A DNA stretch of 64,000 nt, from the NCBI RefSeq assembly GCF_000230735.2, contig NC_019962.1, positions 2,294,001 through 2,358,000 of the forward strand. Reading direction: 5' to 3'. The notes below the pieces were generated by a model, which ran no database searches, was not told the DNA's origin, and was given only the letters and a program-made list of their open reading frames with translations. Of the stretch, positions 43,465-52,646 are shown in pieces. The DNA is from Natrinema pellirubrum DSM 15624. Its GTDB lineage: Archaea > Halobacteriota > Halobacteria > Halobacteriales > Natrialbaceae. The stretch's first letter is position 1, and the number at the start of each line of letters is the position of its first letter. Made by a program: the position numbers and the translations under genes.

Positions 43465-43574
43465 ACCCAGTCGATGCGGCCGGGGGTACAAATATGTAAG
43501 TCGTCCCCGCGTCTCGAGGGACGGCGACCGCCCCGAACGTGAGACCTAAGGCCGAACGAGCCGAACCGACGACC

Positions 43575-44138
43575 ATGGTTCTCCAGGAATCCGACTCCGA
43601 ACTCGAGGCCGGCGACCCCGCCCCCGAGTTCGACCTCGAGGGCGTCGACGGCGAGACGTATTCGCTCGACTCCTTCGCCGACGACGAGGCGCTGCTGGTC
43701 GTGTTCACGTGCAACCACTGCCCGTACGCGCAGGCGAAGTTCGACCTGCTGAACGAACTGGCCGCCGAGTACGACGACGTCTCGGTCGTCGGGATCAACC
43801 CCAACGACGCCGCGGAGTATCCCGACGATTCCTTCGAGAAGATGGAGGCGTTCGTCGACGAGGGGAAAATCGAGTACGACGCCTACCTCCGCGACGAGAG
43901 TCAGGCGGTTGCGCGAGCCTACGGCGCAGTCTGTACGCCGGATCCGTTCCTGTTCGAACGCGAGGACGGCACGTTCAGGCTCGCGTACCACGGCCGGCTC
44001 GACGACGCGCCCAACCCCGACGACGAACCGAGTCGCTTCCAGATCCGCGAGGCGATCGACGCCGTGCTGGCCGGTGAGTCGCTCGACCTCGAGTGGCAAC
44101 CCTCCCGGGGCTGTTCGATCAAGTGGAAAGAGGACTGA
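43575..44138 (+). CDS. thioredoxin-like/AhpC-TSA family protein (CNHCP type)
   Basis: 187 residues. Thioredoxin-fold peroxiredoxin-like protein with LEAGDPAPEFDLEGVDGE and the redox motif FTCNHCPYAQAK (CxxC), then GINPNDAAEYPDDSFEKM. The C-terminal RGCSIKWK tail is typical of this family. Probably a cytosolic thiol oxidoreductase; substrate unknown. Confidence 0.9.
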   Translation: MVLQESDSELEAGDPAPEFDLEGVDGETYSLDSFADDEALLVVFTCNHCPYAQAKFDLLNELAAEYDDVSVVGINPNDAAEYPDDSFEKMEAFVDEGKIEYDAYLRDESQAVARAYGAVCTPDPFLFEREDGTFRLAYHGRLDDAPNPDDEPSRFQIREAIDAVLAGESLDLEWQPSRGCSIKWKED

Positions 44139-44217
44139 GTCGGTTCGACCTCCGAACGCCGCCCGCTTCCGCCCGTTCGTCCCCGGTCTTTAGTCCGTGG
44201 CCAGTGTAGTCGGACGT

Positions 44218-45006
44218 GTGAGTCAGCATCCGCGAACCAACGCGCTTCGGGAGACGCTCGAGTCCGGCGACGTAGCACTCGGCGTCCTCGAAAACACGTA
44301 CAGCCCGACTGTCGTCGAACTCTACGCCGCGCTCGGCGTCGACTTCGTCTGGATCGACCTCGAACACGGCGGCCCGAGTCCGGTCGATGGCGGCCGGTTG
44401 GAGGAACTGCTCCGGGCGGCCGACGGCACGGATACCGAACTGCTCGTTCGGCTCCCCGATACCGATCCCGCGCTCGTACGGAAGGCACTCGACGCCGGCG
44501 TGCGAAACGTCTTTCTCCCCCGCGTCGGCAGTCGCGAGGAACTCGAGGCGGCGGTCCGGGCCGGCCGGTTCGAGTACGACGGTGAACCCGGTCGCCGGGG
44601 CATGGCCAACCCTCGAGCGAGCCGCTGGGGGCTGACCGACGACTACGTGACCAGCGAGGACGAGTCAGTTGTCGTCGGGGTCACGATCGAGACGCAGTCC
44701 GCGCTCGACGAACTCGACGACATCCTCGCCGTCCCCGAACTCGGATTCGTCTTCATCGGCCCGCTCGATCTCTCGGTCTCGCTGGGTCATCCGGGCGAAT
44801 TCGACCATCCGGAGGTCGAGGAGGCCGTCGAACGGATCCGATCGGCCGCCATCGAGGCGGACGTCCCGGTCGGTGGCCTCGGCTTCGGGATGGACGACGT
44901 CAACGAAAAGGCGGAGAACGGCTATCAACTGCTGAACGTCGGGACGACGACCGGCGCGTTGCAGTCGGCGGTCACGGGCTGGCTCGACGGCTACGACGGA
45001 GCGTGA
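44218..45006 (+). CDS. HpcH/HpaI aldolase-family protein
   Basis: 262 residues from GTG 44218; a TTTAG box at 44189-44193 fits a leaderless start here rather than at GTG 44197. TIM-barrel aldolase signatures: WIDLEHG, LVRLPDTDPALVRKALDAGVRNVFLPRV, a metal-site Glu in TIETQSALDEL and GPLDLSVSLG. Cleaves or forms 2-keto-3-deoxy-sugar acids or related hydroxyketoacids; substrate not determined. Confidence 0.9.
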   Translation: MSQHPRTNALRETLESGDVALGVLENTYSPTVVELYAALGVDFVWIDLEHGGPSPVDGGRLEELLRAADGTDTELLVRLPDTDPALVRKALDAGVRNVFLPRVGSREELEAAVRAGRFEYDGEPGRRGMANPRASRWGLTDDYVTSEDESVVVGVTIETQSALDELDDILAVPELGFVFIGPLDLSVSLGHPGEFDHPEVEEAVERIRSAAIEADVPVGGLGFGMDDVNEKAENGYQLLNVGTTTGALQSAVTGWLDGYDGA

Positions 45007-45033
45007 CCGTCGGGGTACCTGCTTGCGGACCCG

Positions 45034-46152
45034 TTATCGCTGGGTTGCGCGTCGGTACTGGACCGGCCACTCTTTCGCGACCGCGTCGGGGTCACGCTCG
45101 AGGTCGCCGGTCGCGCGGAGCCCGAAGTACGGATCCCGCAGGAACTCGCGGCCGACGAGGACGAGATCGGCTCGCTCGTTGCGAATCAGGGCGTCGGCCT
45201 GTTCGGGCTCGGTGACGCCGCCGACCGCGCCGACGGCGACGTCCGCGCCCTCCCGGACCTGCTCGGCCAGCGGCACCTGAAAGTTCGGACCGCCCGAAAT
45301 CGACTGGTCGGGGTGGAGCCCGCCGGAACTCACGTCGACTAGATCGACACCGAGATCGGCGAGGTCGTCGGCCAGTCGCACCGACTGTTCGATGTCCCAC
45401 GACTCCCGATCGTCGAGCCAGTCCGTGCCCGAAATCCTGACGAAGACCGGCTTGTCGTCGGGCCAGACCTCACGAACGGCTGCGACTACTTCGCGGACCA
45501 GTCGGGTTCGGTTCTCGAAGCTCCCGCCGTAGTCGTCCTCGCGATGGTTCGTGACCGGCGAGAGGAACTCGTGGAGCAGGTAGCCGTGGGCCGCGTGGAC
45601 CTCGGCGATCTCGAAGCCGGCCGCGAGCGATCGTTCGGCCGCCGCACGGTAGGCATCGATTACACCCTCGATGTCGTCCTGCTCGGCCTTCCGCATCGCC
45701 GGCCGATCGCCGTCGAAGGGCGGATAGGCGTCGGGCGACGGCGAGAGTACCTCCCAGCCGGCCGCCCCCGAGGGCCCCGTTTCGTCGGGCTGGATCGGGA
45801 CGTGGCCCTCCCACGGACGTTCCTTGCTCGCTTTGTGGCCCGCGTGGGCGAGCTGGATCGCCGGCACGCCGCCCTGCTCCCGGATGAACTCCGTGATCGG
45901 CTCGAGGGCCTCGGCGTGGTCGTCGCTCCAGATGCCCAGGTCGTGGGGCGTGATCCGTCCCTCGGGGGAGACCGCGGTCGCCTCGGTCATGACGATGCCG
46001 GCCCCGCCGACGGCTCGGCTCCCGAGGTGGACGCGGTGCCACTCGGTCGGCAGCCCGTCGGGGTCACAGGAGTACTGACACATCGGCGAGACGGCGATTC
46101 GGTTCCGCGTCTCGAGATCGCGCAACGACAGTCCGGCAAGCAAGTCAGTCAT
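45034..46152 (-). CDS. NADH:flavin oxidoreductase (Old Yellow Enzyme, YqjM type)
   Basis: 372-residue TIM-barrel flavoprotein: SPMCQYSCDPDGLPTEWH (N-terminal FMN Cys), AIQLAHAGHKAS, EIAEVHAAHGYLLHEFLSP (substrate-binding His pair), RLVREVVAAVREVW and a C-terminal LVGREFLRDPYF. Reduces activated C=C bonds with NAD(P)H. Full length for the YqjM class. Confidence 0.94.
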   Translation of the reverse strand: MTDLLAGLSLRDLETRNRIAVSPMCQYSCDPDGLPTEWHRVHLGSRAVGGAGIVMTEATAVSPEGRITPHDLGIWSDDHAEALEPITEFIREQGGVPAIQLAHAGHKASKERPWEGHVPIQPDETGPSGAAGWEVLSPSPDAYPPFDGDRPAMRKAEQDDIEGVIDAYRAAAERSLAAGFEIAEVHAAHGYLLHEFLSPVTNHREDDYGGSFENRTRLVREVVAAVREVWPDDKPVFVRISGTDWLDDRESWDIEQSVRLADDLADLGVDLVDVSSGGLHPDQSISGGPNFQVPLAEQVREGADVAVGAVGGVTEPEQADALIRNERADLVLVGREFLRDPYFGLRATGDLERDPDAVAKEWPVQYRRATQR

Positions 46153-46268
46153 CGACCGGTCGTATCCACGGCAGGAGGAAAACGGCCGCGGAGGGAGCGG
46201 GGCTTGCCGGCTCGCGTCGGCCCGACCGAACGCGATACCGGTATGATCGTCGCGGTTCCAGCACCGAT

Positions 46269-47135
46269 ATGGAGACGGTATCCGCCATCATGGACCGATT
46301 CGACGCGTCCCACCCGGTGATCGGCATGGTCCATCTCCCGCCGCTGCCCGGCGCGCCGGGGTTCGGCGACGGAGACGAGGACGACCGTGCGGCTATCCGT
46401 CGCCGCGCGCTCGCGGACGCCCGCCGGCTCGAGGCCGGCGGGGTCGACGGAATCATCGTCGAGAACTTCGGGGACGCCCCGTTCTATCCCGACGACGTAC
46501 CGAAACACGTCGTCGCGGAGATGACTGCGACCGCGACGGCCGTCACCGACGCCGTCGACGTTCCGGTCGGGATCAACGTCCTCCGCAACGACGCCGCGGC
46601 GGCGGTGTCGGTCGCCGCGGCAGCCGACGCCGCGTTCGTCCGTGTCAACGTCCACGTCGGCAGCGCCGCGACCGACCAGGGCGTCCTCGAGGGCCGAGCC
46701 CACGAGACGCTCCGGTTGCGCGACCGGCTCGCGGCCGACGTCTCGATCCTCGCGGACGTCCACGTCAAACACGCAAGCCCGATCGGCGACCGGGACATCG
46801 AACGTGCCGCGCTCGAGGCCGTCGAGCGTGGACGGGCCGACGGCGTGATCGTCTCCGGACCCGGAACCGGAGCCGAAACGTCGCTCGCGGACCTCGAGCG
46901 GGTCGTCGACGCGCTCGCCGATCGGACAACCGACGGCGAGCGCGATCGGCCCCCGGTGTTCGTCGGTAGCGGCGTCACGAGCGACACGGTCGGCGACTGC
47001 CTCGCGGCGGGGGCCGACGGCGTCATCGTCGGTACCGCGCTCAAACGCGGCGGCGAGACGACAAGCCCGATCTCCAGAGATCGGGTCGATGAACTCGTTG
47101 GCACGGTCCGGGACGCGGCCTCGAGCGACGACTGA
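46269..47135 (+). CDS. BtpA/SgcQ-family protein
   Basis: 288-residue TIM-barrel protein: GMVHLPPLPGAPGFG near the N-terminus, GGVDGIIVENFGDAPF, PVGINVLRNDAAAA, RVNVHVGSAATDQG and a C-terminal phosphate-binding SGPGTGAET/VGSGVT pair. BtpA is known from photosystem I biogenesis; SgcQ homologues are found in sugar-related loci. The archaeal role is unknown. Confidence 0.9.
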   Translation: METVSAIMDRFDASHPVIGMVHLPPLPGAPGFGDGDEDDRAAIRRRALADARRLEAGGVDGIIVENFGDAPFYPDDVPKHVVAEMTATATAVTDAVDVPVGINVLRNDAAAAVSVAAAADAAFVRVNVHVGSAATDQGVLEGRAHETLRLRDRLAADVSILADVHVKHASPIGDRDIERAALEAVERGRADGVIVSGPGTGAETSLADLERVVDALADRTTDGERDRPPVFVGSGVTSDTVGDCLAAGADGVIVGTALKRGGETTSPISRDRVDELVGTVRDAASSDD

Positions 47136-47157
47136 TCGCGAGCGGCCCGCGAGCCGC

Positions 47158-48396
47158 TCAGAGCCCCAGCATCAGCGGCCCGATCAGGACCCCCATCAGG
47201 TGGACTCGGCGACACCGCAGGCGTACTGGAACCATCCCGATCCCCGTCGCGACGGCGAAGATCGCGATCCCGATAACGCCGGTAAAGAGATACGAGAGCG
47301 CGAGCAACACGGCGAGGACGGCCACCGAAATTTTCCAGTAGGGAAGCCGCCCGACCGCGTCGAGGTAGGCGTCCCCCAACGCGATCACGGCGACGAACCC
47401 GACCAGTCCCGCGAGGACGACGGCCGCGAGCAGGATCGGCAACTCGAGCGGCGCAGCAGTTCCCTCGAAGGCGACCAACACGCCGGTTCGGGGCTGGCCG
47501 ATAGCGACCAGTGCGAAGAGCGCGAAGACCGTGTTCGACGTGTCGACGCCGCTGGTCGCGACGACGTAGCCGCGGTCGCTGGCCCCGTTCGGCACGACCG
47601 CCAGCACGGCGACGGCGGCGATGGCGGCCGAGATGCCCGGGAGGTAGCCGACGACGGCACCTGCGAGCGAGCCGGCGACCGCCGTCGTCCCGACGAACCG
47701 TCGCGAGGTCGTGACCGCTGTCCCCTCCTGGCTCGGGACGCCACCCCCGCGGACGGCGTCGATCAACACGGGCGCGCCGAACAGCCCGGCGAAAAGCGGT
47801 GCGAGGGTGCCGCCGGCCTCGAGCGGGGCGTCCGGCGAGAGATCCAGCGCGACCGCGCCGAGTCCAGTCGCCAGCGCGAAGGAAACGAGACCACCGATCC
47901 GACCGCGTCGGGTGGGTTCCGAGGCGAGTAGCGCTACTGCCACCATCGCGAGGACGAGCGAGAGGTGGGCCCGAACCGTCGGATACGCCGCCGTCACGGC
48001 CGCGGTCACGGGAAGCGCGAGCGGGACCGCCACGAGGACGGCAAGCAGGCTCCCCAGCGCCGACAGACGGATCGCCTCGTAGCCCCGGCCCTCGAGGACC
48101 AGTCGATGGCCGGGGAGGGCGGTGACGGCCATCTCGGCGTCGGGGACGCCAAGCGCCATCGCGGGGACGGCGTTCAGGAACGTGTGGACGACGCCGGCCG
48201 CGAGCATCGCACAGCCGACGAACAACGGTGGGCCTGGCACCGACGGCACGACGCCGGCCAGCAGGAACGCGAAGTTGTTGGCGTGGAGTCCCGGTACGAG
48301 CCCGCTACAACACCCCAGTAGGGAGCCGGCCAATACCCAGCCCAGCAACTGGAGCGTCACCGCCGGCTCGCTCACGACTTCGATCGGCGCGGGCAT
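47158..48396 (-). CDS. TctA/DUF112-family membrane permease
   Basis: 412 residues, about 11 helices. The GLVPGLHANNFAFLL and GYLPGISAAIAAVAVLA repeats are the conserved P-G-x-x-x loops of the tripartite tricarboxylate carrier large subunit superfamily. No TctB or TctC partner is adjacent, which is the rule for the archaeal branch. Substrate unknown. Confidence 0.88.
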   Translation of the reverse strand: MPAPIEVVSEPAVTLQLLGWVLAGSLLGCCSGLVPGLHANNFAFLLAGVVPSVPGPPLFVGCAMLAAGVVHTFLNAVPAMALGVPDAEMAVTALPGHRLVLEGRGYEAIRLSALGSLLAVLVAVPLALPVTAAVTAAYPTVRAHLSLVLAMVAVALLASEPTRRGRIGGLVSFALATGLGAVALDLSPDAPLEAGGTLAPLFAGLFGAPVLIDAVRGGGVPSQEGTAVTTSRRFVGTTAVAGSLAGAVVGYLPGISAAIAAVAVLAVVPNGASDRGYVVATSGVDTSNTVFALFALVAIGQPRTGVLVAFEGTAAPLELPILLAAVVLAGLVGFVAVIALGDAYLDAVGRLPYWKISVAVLAVLLALSYLFTGVIGIAIFAVATGIGMVPVRLRCRRVHLMGVLIGPLMLGL

Positions 48397-48442
48397 CTCC
48401 GGCTTTGGCCGCGGCTTCGTTTATATGATCTCGGGCATCGCC

Positions 48443-48790
48443 TCACTGTTCCGGATCGTGATCGACGATTTTCTGGGGGAAGCCGGTCTCGTCGTCGGTT
48501 GGAATCGCGCTAGCTGCAACGACGAAAGCCGCCGGAGATTGCTCGCTTGCGACGTAGCCGCGAGTACGAACGCGTCGAGCAAGTCGTCACGGTTGGACCG
48601 TGAATCCGTCGTTCGTGTTGCTCGAAGCCGTCGATGTGGGTTGCCTCAAGTTCCTCGTAATGCTCGCCGAGATCACCCTCCCACGGGCTCGAAGCAGTCT
48701 CGCTGACCGTCGACAGGGTCTCAAGGCGGGCCGCTCGCTCGTCGGTCGTCGCTGCTGTTAATGCACACGACCTGATGTGGTGGTACCGGT
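48443..48790 (-). pseudogene. degraded DUF429 gene remnant
   Basis: Read on the minus strand, three frames together restore the C-terminal half of a DUF429 protein. One frame gives TTDERAARLETLSTV, the next gives DDLLDAFVLAATSQASNLRR (the family's DD-x-LDA-x-x-LA signature), and the third gives AIPTDDETGFPQKIV before a stop at 48443. At least two frameshifts separate them, and the N-terminal half is missing. It fills most of the 48397-48902 gap and borders the AT-rich halocin region. Confidence 0.6.
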
Positions 48791-48902
48791 CGGACTGGAC
48801 CTCATTATACCCTCAATTTTGGACTACCCTCGTGCCTTGACTTGGTTCTGGCACGCTATACAAAAGCAAGACGTTTAATATACCCAATATCAATCCGAAA
48901 AT

Positions 48903-49094
48903 ATGATGGTGTCGAATGAAAAGAGAGTAATCGTGGAACAGGGATTGATTCTTATTGTTATCTACTTTTTGGTGAACTTTATGCTTGATCGGGGCGGTAT
49001 ATTTGAGTTGGCAGTCGAGAGTTTCATTGTAGGGATTGGATTCATGCTACTCGTAGCGTCCTACAACTATTGGCGAGGAAACCTACACAAATAA
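48903..49094 (+). CDS. 63-residue two-helix membrane protein beside the halocin gene
   Basis: MMVSNEKRVIVEQ leads into two hydrophobic helices (GLILIVIYFLVNFML and a second near FIVGIGFMLLVASYNYW) and ends in the basic tail RGNLHK. AT-rich, with rare-for-this-genome codons (ATA, AGA), like the adjacent halocin-like gene with which it converges. It could be an immunity or secretion helper, by analogy with peptide-antibiotic loci; that is inference. Confidence 0.6.
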   Translation: MMVSNEKRVIVEQGLILIVIYFLVNFMLDRGGIFELAVESFIVGIGFMLLVASYNYWRGNLHK

Positions 49095-49142
49095 ATACTA
49101 GACTACTCAGTTCATAAAATAGGCAATTATAAAATTTTGAAT

Positions 49143-50039
49143 TTATAGAACTGCGTCACAGAGGTCGAAGTTCTTGTTGCAGAACTTTTGGGCTGCCAGA
49201 CTACCGCAATCCCAACTCGATGTTTCTTTCCTGCACACGGTTCTTGCGATAGTCGCACACGTCAGGCTTCCTGGGATACCGCCAATATCAAGTACTGCGC
49301 AGATAGTTGAAGCACCTCCCCAACACCCATGCTTACAGACATGTTTGTATATCTGAACACAGAGACTGCATTTCAATGTGCATCCACAACCGTGCCCCTG
49401 TATCGTCACTTCCGAGGGGTCGGTTGGGTATACCTCCTTTGAGGGATTGACTGTTTCAGTCGTCGATTCTAATCTAACACCTCTTTGGTTACTCGCTCGC
49501 TGAGCAGTAACCTCGTTGGTCGTTACATCAAGTTGTATTGTGATATCACCGTCTTCACCATCCTTGAAGCGTGTCGCCTTGGCTGAGACCGAACCATCCG
49601 ATTCGAATACTACGTTGACAACCGTATCTCCGTCTTCATCGTCTGTTGTTCTTCCTTTTCGACCGCGATCTGGAGAAGATTTCACAGGGAATTCGACGAT
49701 GTGCCGTGGGCCGCTTTCTTTTGAGGACTCTTTCCACTCCGAACGCACTACTCTGGAATCATTGAGTTGGACTGACTGGCGAGAAACTATCGACGACTCT
49801 CGCAGTAACGTTTTGTATTCAGGAGAGGACAATGCCTTCAAAATGTATTTTTTCTTTTCATCGCCGGATAGCTCTTCTACATCTGGAAGGGGGACATCAT
49901 CTGTATCTGATTCGCTAGCACTCCCGGTTCCTGAGAGTCCAGTTAGGGCGAACATTCCCCCACTGATTGTTTGTAATGCGTTACGTCGATTGAATGATGG
50001 GGTGTCACTACCATTATCGTTTTCTTCTCGCGCTATCAA
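49143..50039 (-). CDS. halocin C8-like peptide-antibiotic precursor
   Basis: 298 residues. Tat signal (FNRRNALQTISGG), a 195-residue charged propeptide, and a Cys-rich C-terminal domain of about 80 residues. Its last ten cysteines have spacers 2,7,3,7,13,7,8,8,6, almost identical to the mature halocin C8 pattern I recall (2,7,3,7,13,7,8,8,5); two more Cys (GCGC) precede them. In halocin C8 the propeptide is cleaved to give toxin plus immunity protein. The start is TTG 50039; no ATG lies between the upstream stop and the RR motif. AT-rich codons mark transfer. Confidence 0.85.
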   Translation of the reverse strand: MIAREENDNGSDTPSFNRRNALQTISGGMFALTGLSGTGSASESDTDDVPLPDVEELSGDEKKKYILKALSSPEYKTLLRESSIVSRQSVQLNDSRVVRSEWKESSKESGPRHIVEFPVKSSPDRGRKGRTTDDEDGDTVVNVVFESDGSVSAKATRFKDGEDGDITIQLDVTTNEVTAQRASNQRGVRLESTTETVNPSKEVYPTDPSEVTIQGHGCGCTLKCSLCVQIYKHVCKHGCWGGASTICAVLDIGGIPGSLTCATIARTVCRKETSSWDCGSLAAQKFCNKNFDLCDAVL

Positions 50040-50447
50040 AACTAAGTCTATAACATATCGTATTAATATTTTCTATATAAAATTATACCCAGATACATAG
50101 ATATCTATCGCGGATCTTCAAGAGACGGTGGCCGCTAATGTCCTCGGGGACGTACCAGTACGTGTCCTGAGATTGATCTTAGCAAGAAATACAAGATCTG
50201 AAGAAGGGATACGAGGTGGTAGTCACAGAGAGAGAGAGATGTGGCCTTCATCGCACTCAAACGCGTTCTTACCGTCGACTCAACCCTCAATCGTCCCACC
50301 AACGTCGCCGGGTGTATTGGTCTCGGCCCCGTAATTAATCGTCGCTCAGTAAGTAGCCTGACCGCTACTGTACTCACCATCGCTACTCTCGGTGACGGTC
50401 TGATTCCGGTTTCGGCCTCGATCGGCGTCGCCACTCGATCTCGAGTC
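50040..50447. other. intergenic region between the halocin-like and rpl12 genes
   Basis: The first 70 bases are extremely AT-rich and hold the probable halocin promoter (minus strand). The rest has no convincing coding ORF on either strand. GC rises back to the chromosomal level by about 50240, which marks the island edge; no direct repeats or att-like site were obvious by eye. Confidence 0.5.
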
Positions 50448-50490
50448 GAAAGAAAATTCGGGATTGCAACTCGTCGGAACCGAACCGACG
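50448..50490 (-). terminator. terminator of the L1-P0-L12 operon
   Basis: On the minus strand, arms CGTCGG and CCGACG (50485-50490 and 50472-50477) around a 7-nt loop are followed about 15 nt later by the T-rich ATTTTCTTTC (about 50447-50456). It lies 7 bp after the rpl12 stop. Confidence 0.5.
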
Positions 50491-50496
50491 GGAACG

Positions 50497-50850
50497 TTAT
50501 CCGAAGAGTTCGCCAAGACCCTCGCCGTCGGCCTCGTCGTCTTCGTCGTCGTCGTCCGTCGTGTCCGGCACGTCGCTGGTCTCTTCGGCTTCCTCGGCTT
50601 CGTCGTCGCCGTCGTCGTCGGCAGCTTCCTCGGCACCTGCAGCGCCGCCCGCGGCGGCCCCGCCGGCGGGGACGGCTGCGGCCTCGGAGACCGCGTCGTC
50701 GATGTCGACGTCCTCGAGCGCGGCGACGAGGGCCTTGACGCGGGACTCCTCGACGTCGACGCCCGCAGCGTCGAGCACGTTCGTCAGGTTGTCTTCGTTG
50801 ATCTCTTCGCCCGATTCGTTCAGGATGAGTGCAGCGTATACGTATTCCAT
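50497..50850 (-). CDS. rpl12: ribosomal protein P1/L12 (stalk protein)
   Basis: 117 residues: [22 protein letters not shown] helical dimerisation domain, Ala/Gly hinge, long acidic stretch and the conserved C-terminal GLGELFG that recruits elongation factors. Last gene of the L1-P0-L12 operon. Confidence 0.97.
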   Translation of the reverse strand: MEYVYAALILNESGEEINEDNLTNVLDAAGVDVEESRVKALVAALEDVDIDDAVSEAAAVPAGGAAAGGAAGAEEAADDDGDDEAEEAEETSDVPDTTDDDDEDDEADGEGLGELFG

Positions 50851-50868
50851 TGTTGGGTCCTCCGTTAG

Positions 50869-51918
50869 TTATCCGAACATCTCGCCGAGACCGGCCGCGC
50901 CGTCACCGTCGTCTTCGTCGTCATCGTCGTCGGTGTCGGTGTCTTCGGTCTCGGCCTCCTCTGTCTGGTCGTCTGCCGATTCGTCGTCAGCGTCGCCCTC
51001 ATCGGCGGCCGCCGGCTGGGCGGCCGCGTCGACGTCCTGCAGTTCCTCGGGCAGGGCGTCCTCGTCGTCGATCTGGGCCGCGAGCGCACGCAGCTGTGCG
51101 TCGGCCTTGCTGACGAGGTCGGGCATCAGCTCTTCGTCCTCGATGGCGGCCTGCAGGCCGAGGCTCTTGGCCTCGCCCGTGGCCTTGGCGATGAGCGTCG
51201 GGGCCGTACTCGCGGTCGGGAAGCTCGCGTTGATCGCGAGGTTCCGTGCGCGGGCGGCGGCCGTCGACACGTCGCTCTCGTAGGCCTCGACGTCGATGTC
51301 GAGGTCCTCGGGGTCGAAGCGAACGCCGTCGGCGACGACGGCGCGCAGGTCGAGCCCGACTTCCTTGGGCTCGATCCCGAGTTCGTTGAGGACGTTCGCC
51401 AGATCCGCGGAGACTTCCTCGCCGGCCTCGAGGACCGTCGAGTCCTCCATGACCTGAATCGAGCCGTCCTCGATGCGCGCGTTCGCGCCGATGCTCTGGA
51501 GTTCGCCGACGAACGGCCCCGGATCGACACCGGTGTCCCCTTCGGGGATCACGATGTCGTTCGGCGCAACCTCGCCCTCGTTGATCGGTGCCGGCGTCTT
51601 CGACGCCTCGAGTTCCTTGTACAGCGAGAACGGGTTCTCGTTCGTGCCGACGATACCGACCTGGCCCTCGACGTGTTCGACGAGGTCACCGAAGCCGGCG
51701 TCTTCCAGCGCGCGGGACTGCAGCGTGTTGCGGCTGACCCGCAGCTGGGCCGTGCCGTACAGGTCCCGGCGCATGTCCTGGAGCTGTTTCGAGGGGATGC
51801 CGGCGATGCCGACGATGCCGACGCTGTCGTAGCGCTCGATGATCTCCTCGAGCTCCGCGACTTCTTCTTTCTTCCACTGGGGAAGGTTCTCGGTCTTGCG
51901 TTCGGCCTGTGCGCTCAT
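50869..51918 (-). CDS. rpl10: ribosomal protein P0 (L10)
   Basis: 349 residues. N-terminal rRNA-binding L10 domain ([36 protein letters not shown]), the archaeal insertion domain, three helical L12-binding segments, and an acidic tail ending GLGEMFG like L12. Between rpl1 and rpl12. The rpl1 stop TAA directly abuts the ATG. Confidence 0.97.
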   Translation of the reverse strand: MSAQAERKTENLPQWKKEEVAELEEIIERYDSVGIVGIAGIPSKQLQDMRRDLYGTAQLRVSRNTLQSRALEDAGFGDLVEHVEGQVGIVGTNENPFSLYKELEASKTPAPINEGEVAPNDIVIPEGDTGVDPGPFVGELQSIGANARIEDGSIQVMEDSTVLEAGEEVSADLANVLNELGIEPKEVGLDLRAVVADGVRFDPEDLDIDVEAYESDVSTAAARARNLAINASFPTASTAPTLIAKATGEAKSLGLQAAIEDEELMPDLVSKADAQLRALAAQIDDEDALPEELQDVDAAAQPAAADEGDADDESADDQTEEAETEDTDTDDDDDEDDGDGAAGLGEMFG

Positions 51919-52551
51919 TTAGGCCACCTCCACGGACGGCCCCATCGTCGTCTTCACGTAGACGGCGTCGATGTTCTGGGGGCCCTTCTCGAGGTCGGCG
52001 TGCAGGCGTCGCAGGATGACGTCGATGTTGTCGCCGATGTCCTCGGCGTCCATGTCTTCGGCACCGACGAGGGTGTGGAACGTTCGTCGGTCGCCGGAGC
52101 GAAGCTGCACGGTGTTTTTGAGCCGGTTGACGGTTTCGACGACGTCGTCGTCGGGCGAGAGCGGGTCCGGCATCTTCCCTCGGGGACCGAGAATGGTACC
52201 CAGGTGCCGGGCGATGTCTTGCATCATCGCCTCTTCGGCGATGAAGAAGTCCGTCTCGTCGGCCATGTCTTTGGCCTCGTCGTCGTCCAGATCCGCGACG
52301 TCATCGGCCGAGAGAACCTCGTCCGCCGCCTCTTCGGCGCGGACTGCGGTCTCTCCCTCGGCGATGACGACGATGCGGGTCTCCTGGCCGGTTCCGGCCG
52401 GCAGGACGATCGACTCGTCAACGCGGTTCGACGGTTCGTTCAGGTCTAAGTCGCGCAGATTAATCGCGAGGTCTACCGTCTCGGTAAAGTTCCGGTCCGG
52501 CGAGTCCTCGAGTGCGCGGGCTACTGCTGTTTCAATATCCGAATCTGCCAT
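51919..52551 (-). CDS. rpl1: ribosomal protein L1
   Basis: 210 residues; L1 signatures [34 protein letters not shown] (conserved RNA-binding loop) and [11 protein letters not shown] strong Shine-Dalgarno GGAGGTG precedes the ATG, unusual among the mostly leaderless genes here and consistent with a regulated leader. Confidence 0.97.
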   Translation of the reverse strand: MADSDIETAVARALEDSPDRNFTETVDLAINLRDLDLNEPSNRVDESIVLPAGTGQETRIVVIAEGETAVRAEEAADEVLSADDVADLDDDEAKDMADETDFFIAEEAMMQDIARHLGTILGPRGKMPDPLSPDDDVVETVNRLKNTVQLRSGDRRTFHTLVGAEDMDAEDIGDNIDVILRRLHADLEKGPQNIDAVYVKTTMGPSVEVA

Positions 52552-52646
52552 CGTTCACCTCCGTAGTACGCAGGACTGCTCCTACGGGTCAGTGAAACAG
52601 GCGATGCCTGTCTCTTTTGAACCAAGTGCGATGCTGGACTTAAACC
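52552..52646 (-). promoter_or_regulatory. leader of the L1 operon (candidate L1 autoregulatory site)
   Basis: Minus-strand TTTAAG box at 52640-52645 implies a leader of about 60 nt. The leader has the hairpin ACAGGC-ATC-GCCTGT and a second imperfect stem (CGTAGGAGCAG with CTGCGTACTACG) ending at the Shine-Dalgarno. In Halobacterium the L1-L10-L12 leader is reported to mimic the L1 site of 23S rRNA; this leader sits in the same place. Confidence 0.5.

Noticed and set aside
44197-44217. GTG 44197 as aldolase start
   Set aside because: The TTTAG box is too close for a leaderless start there; GTG 44218 fits the promoter spacing and family length.
48780-50240. AT-rich island as a provirus
   Set aside because: Only two small genes, no integrase, capsid or replication genes, and no flanking direct repeats seen.
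50135-50434. 99-codon minus-strand ORF between halocin and rpl12
   Set aside because: Neutral/basic composition, no motifs, crosses the GC transition; not coding-like.
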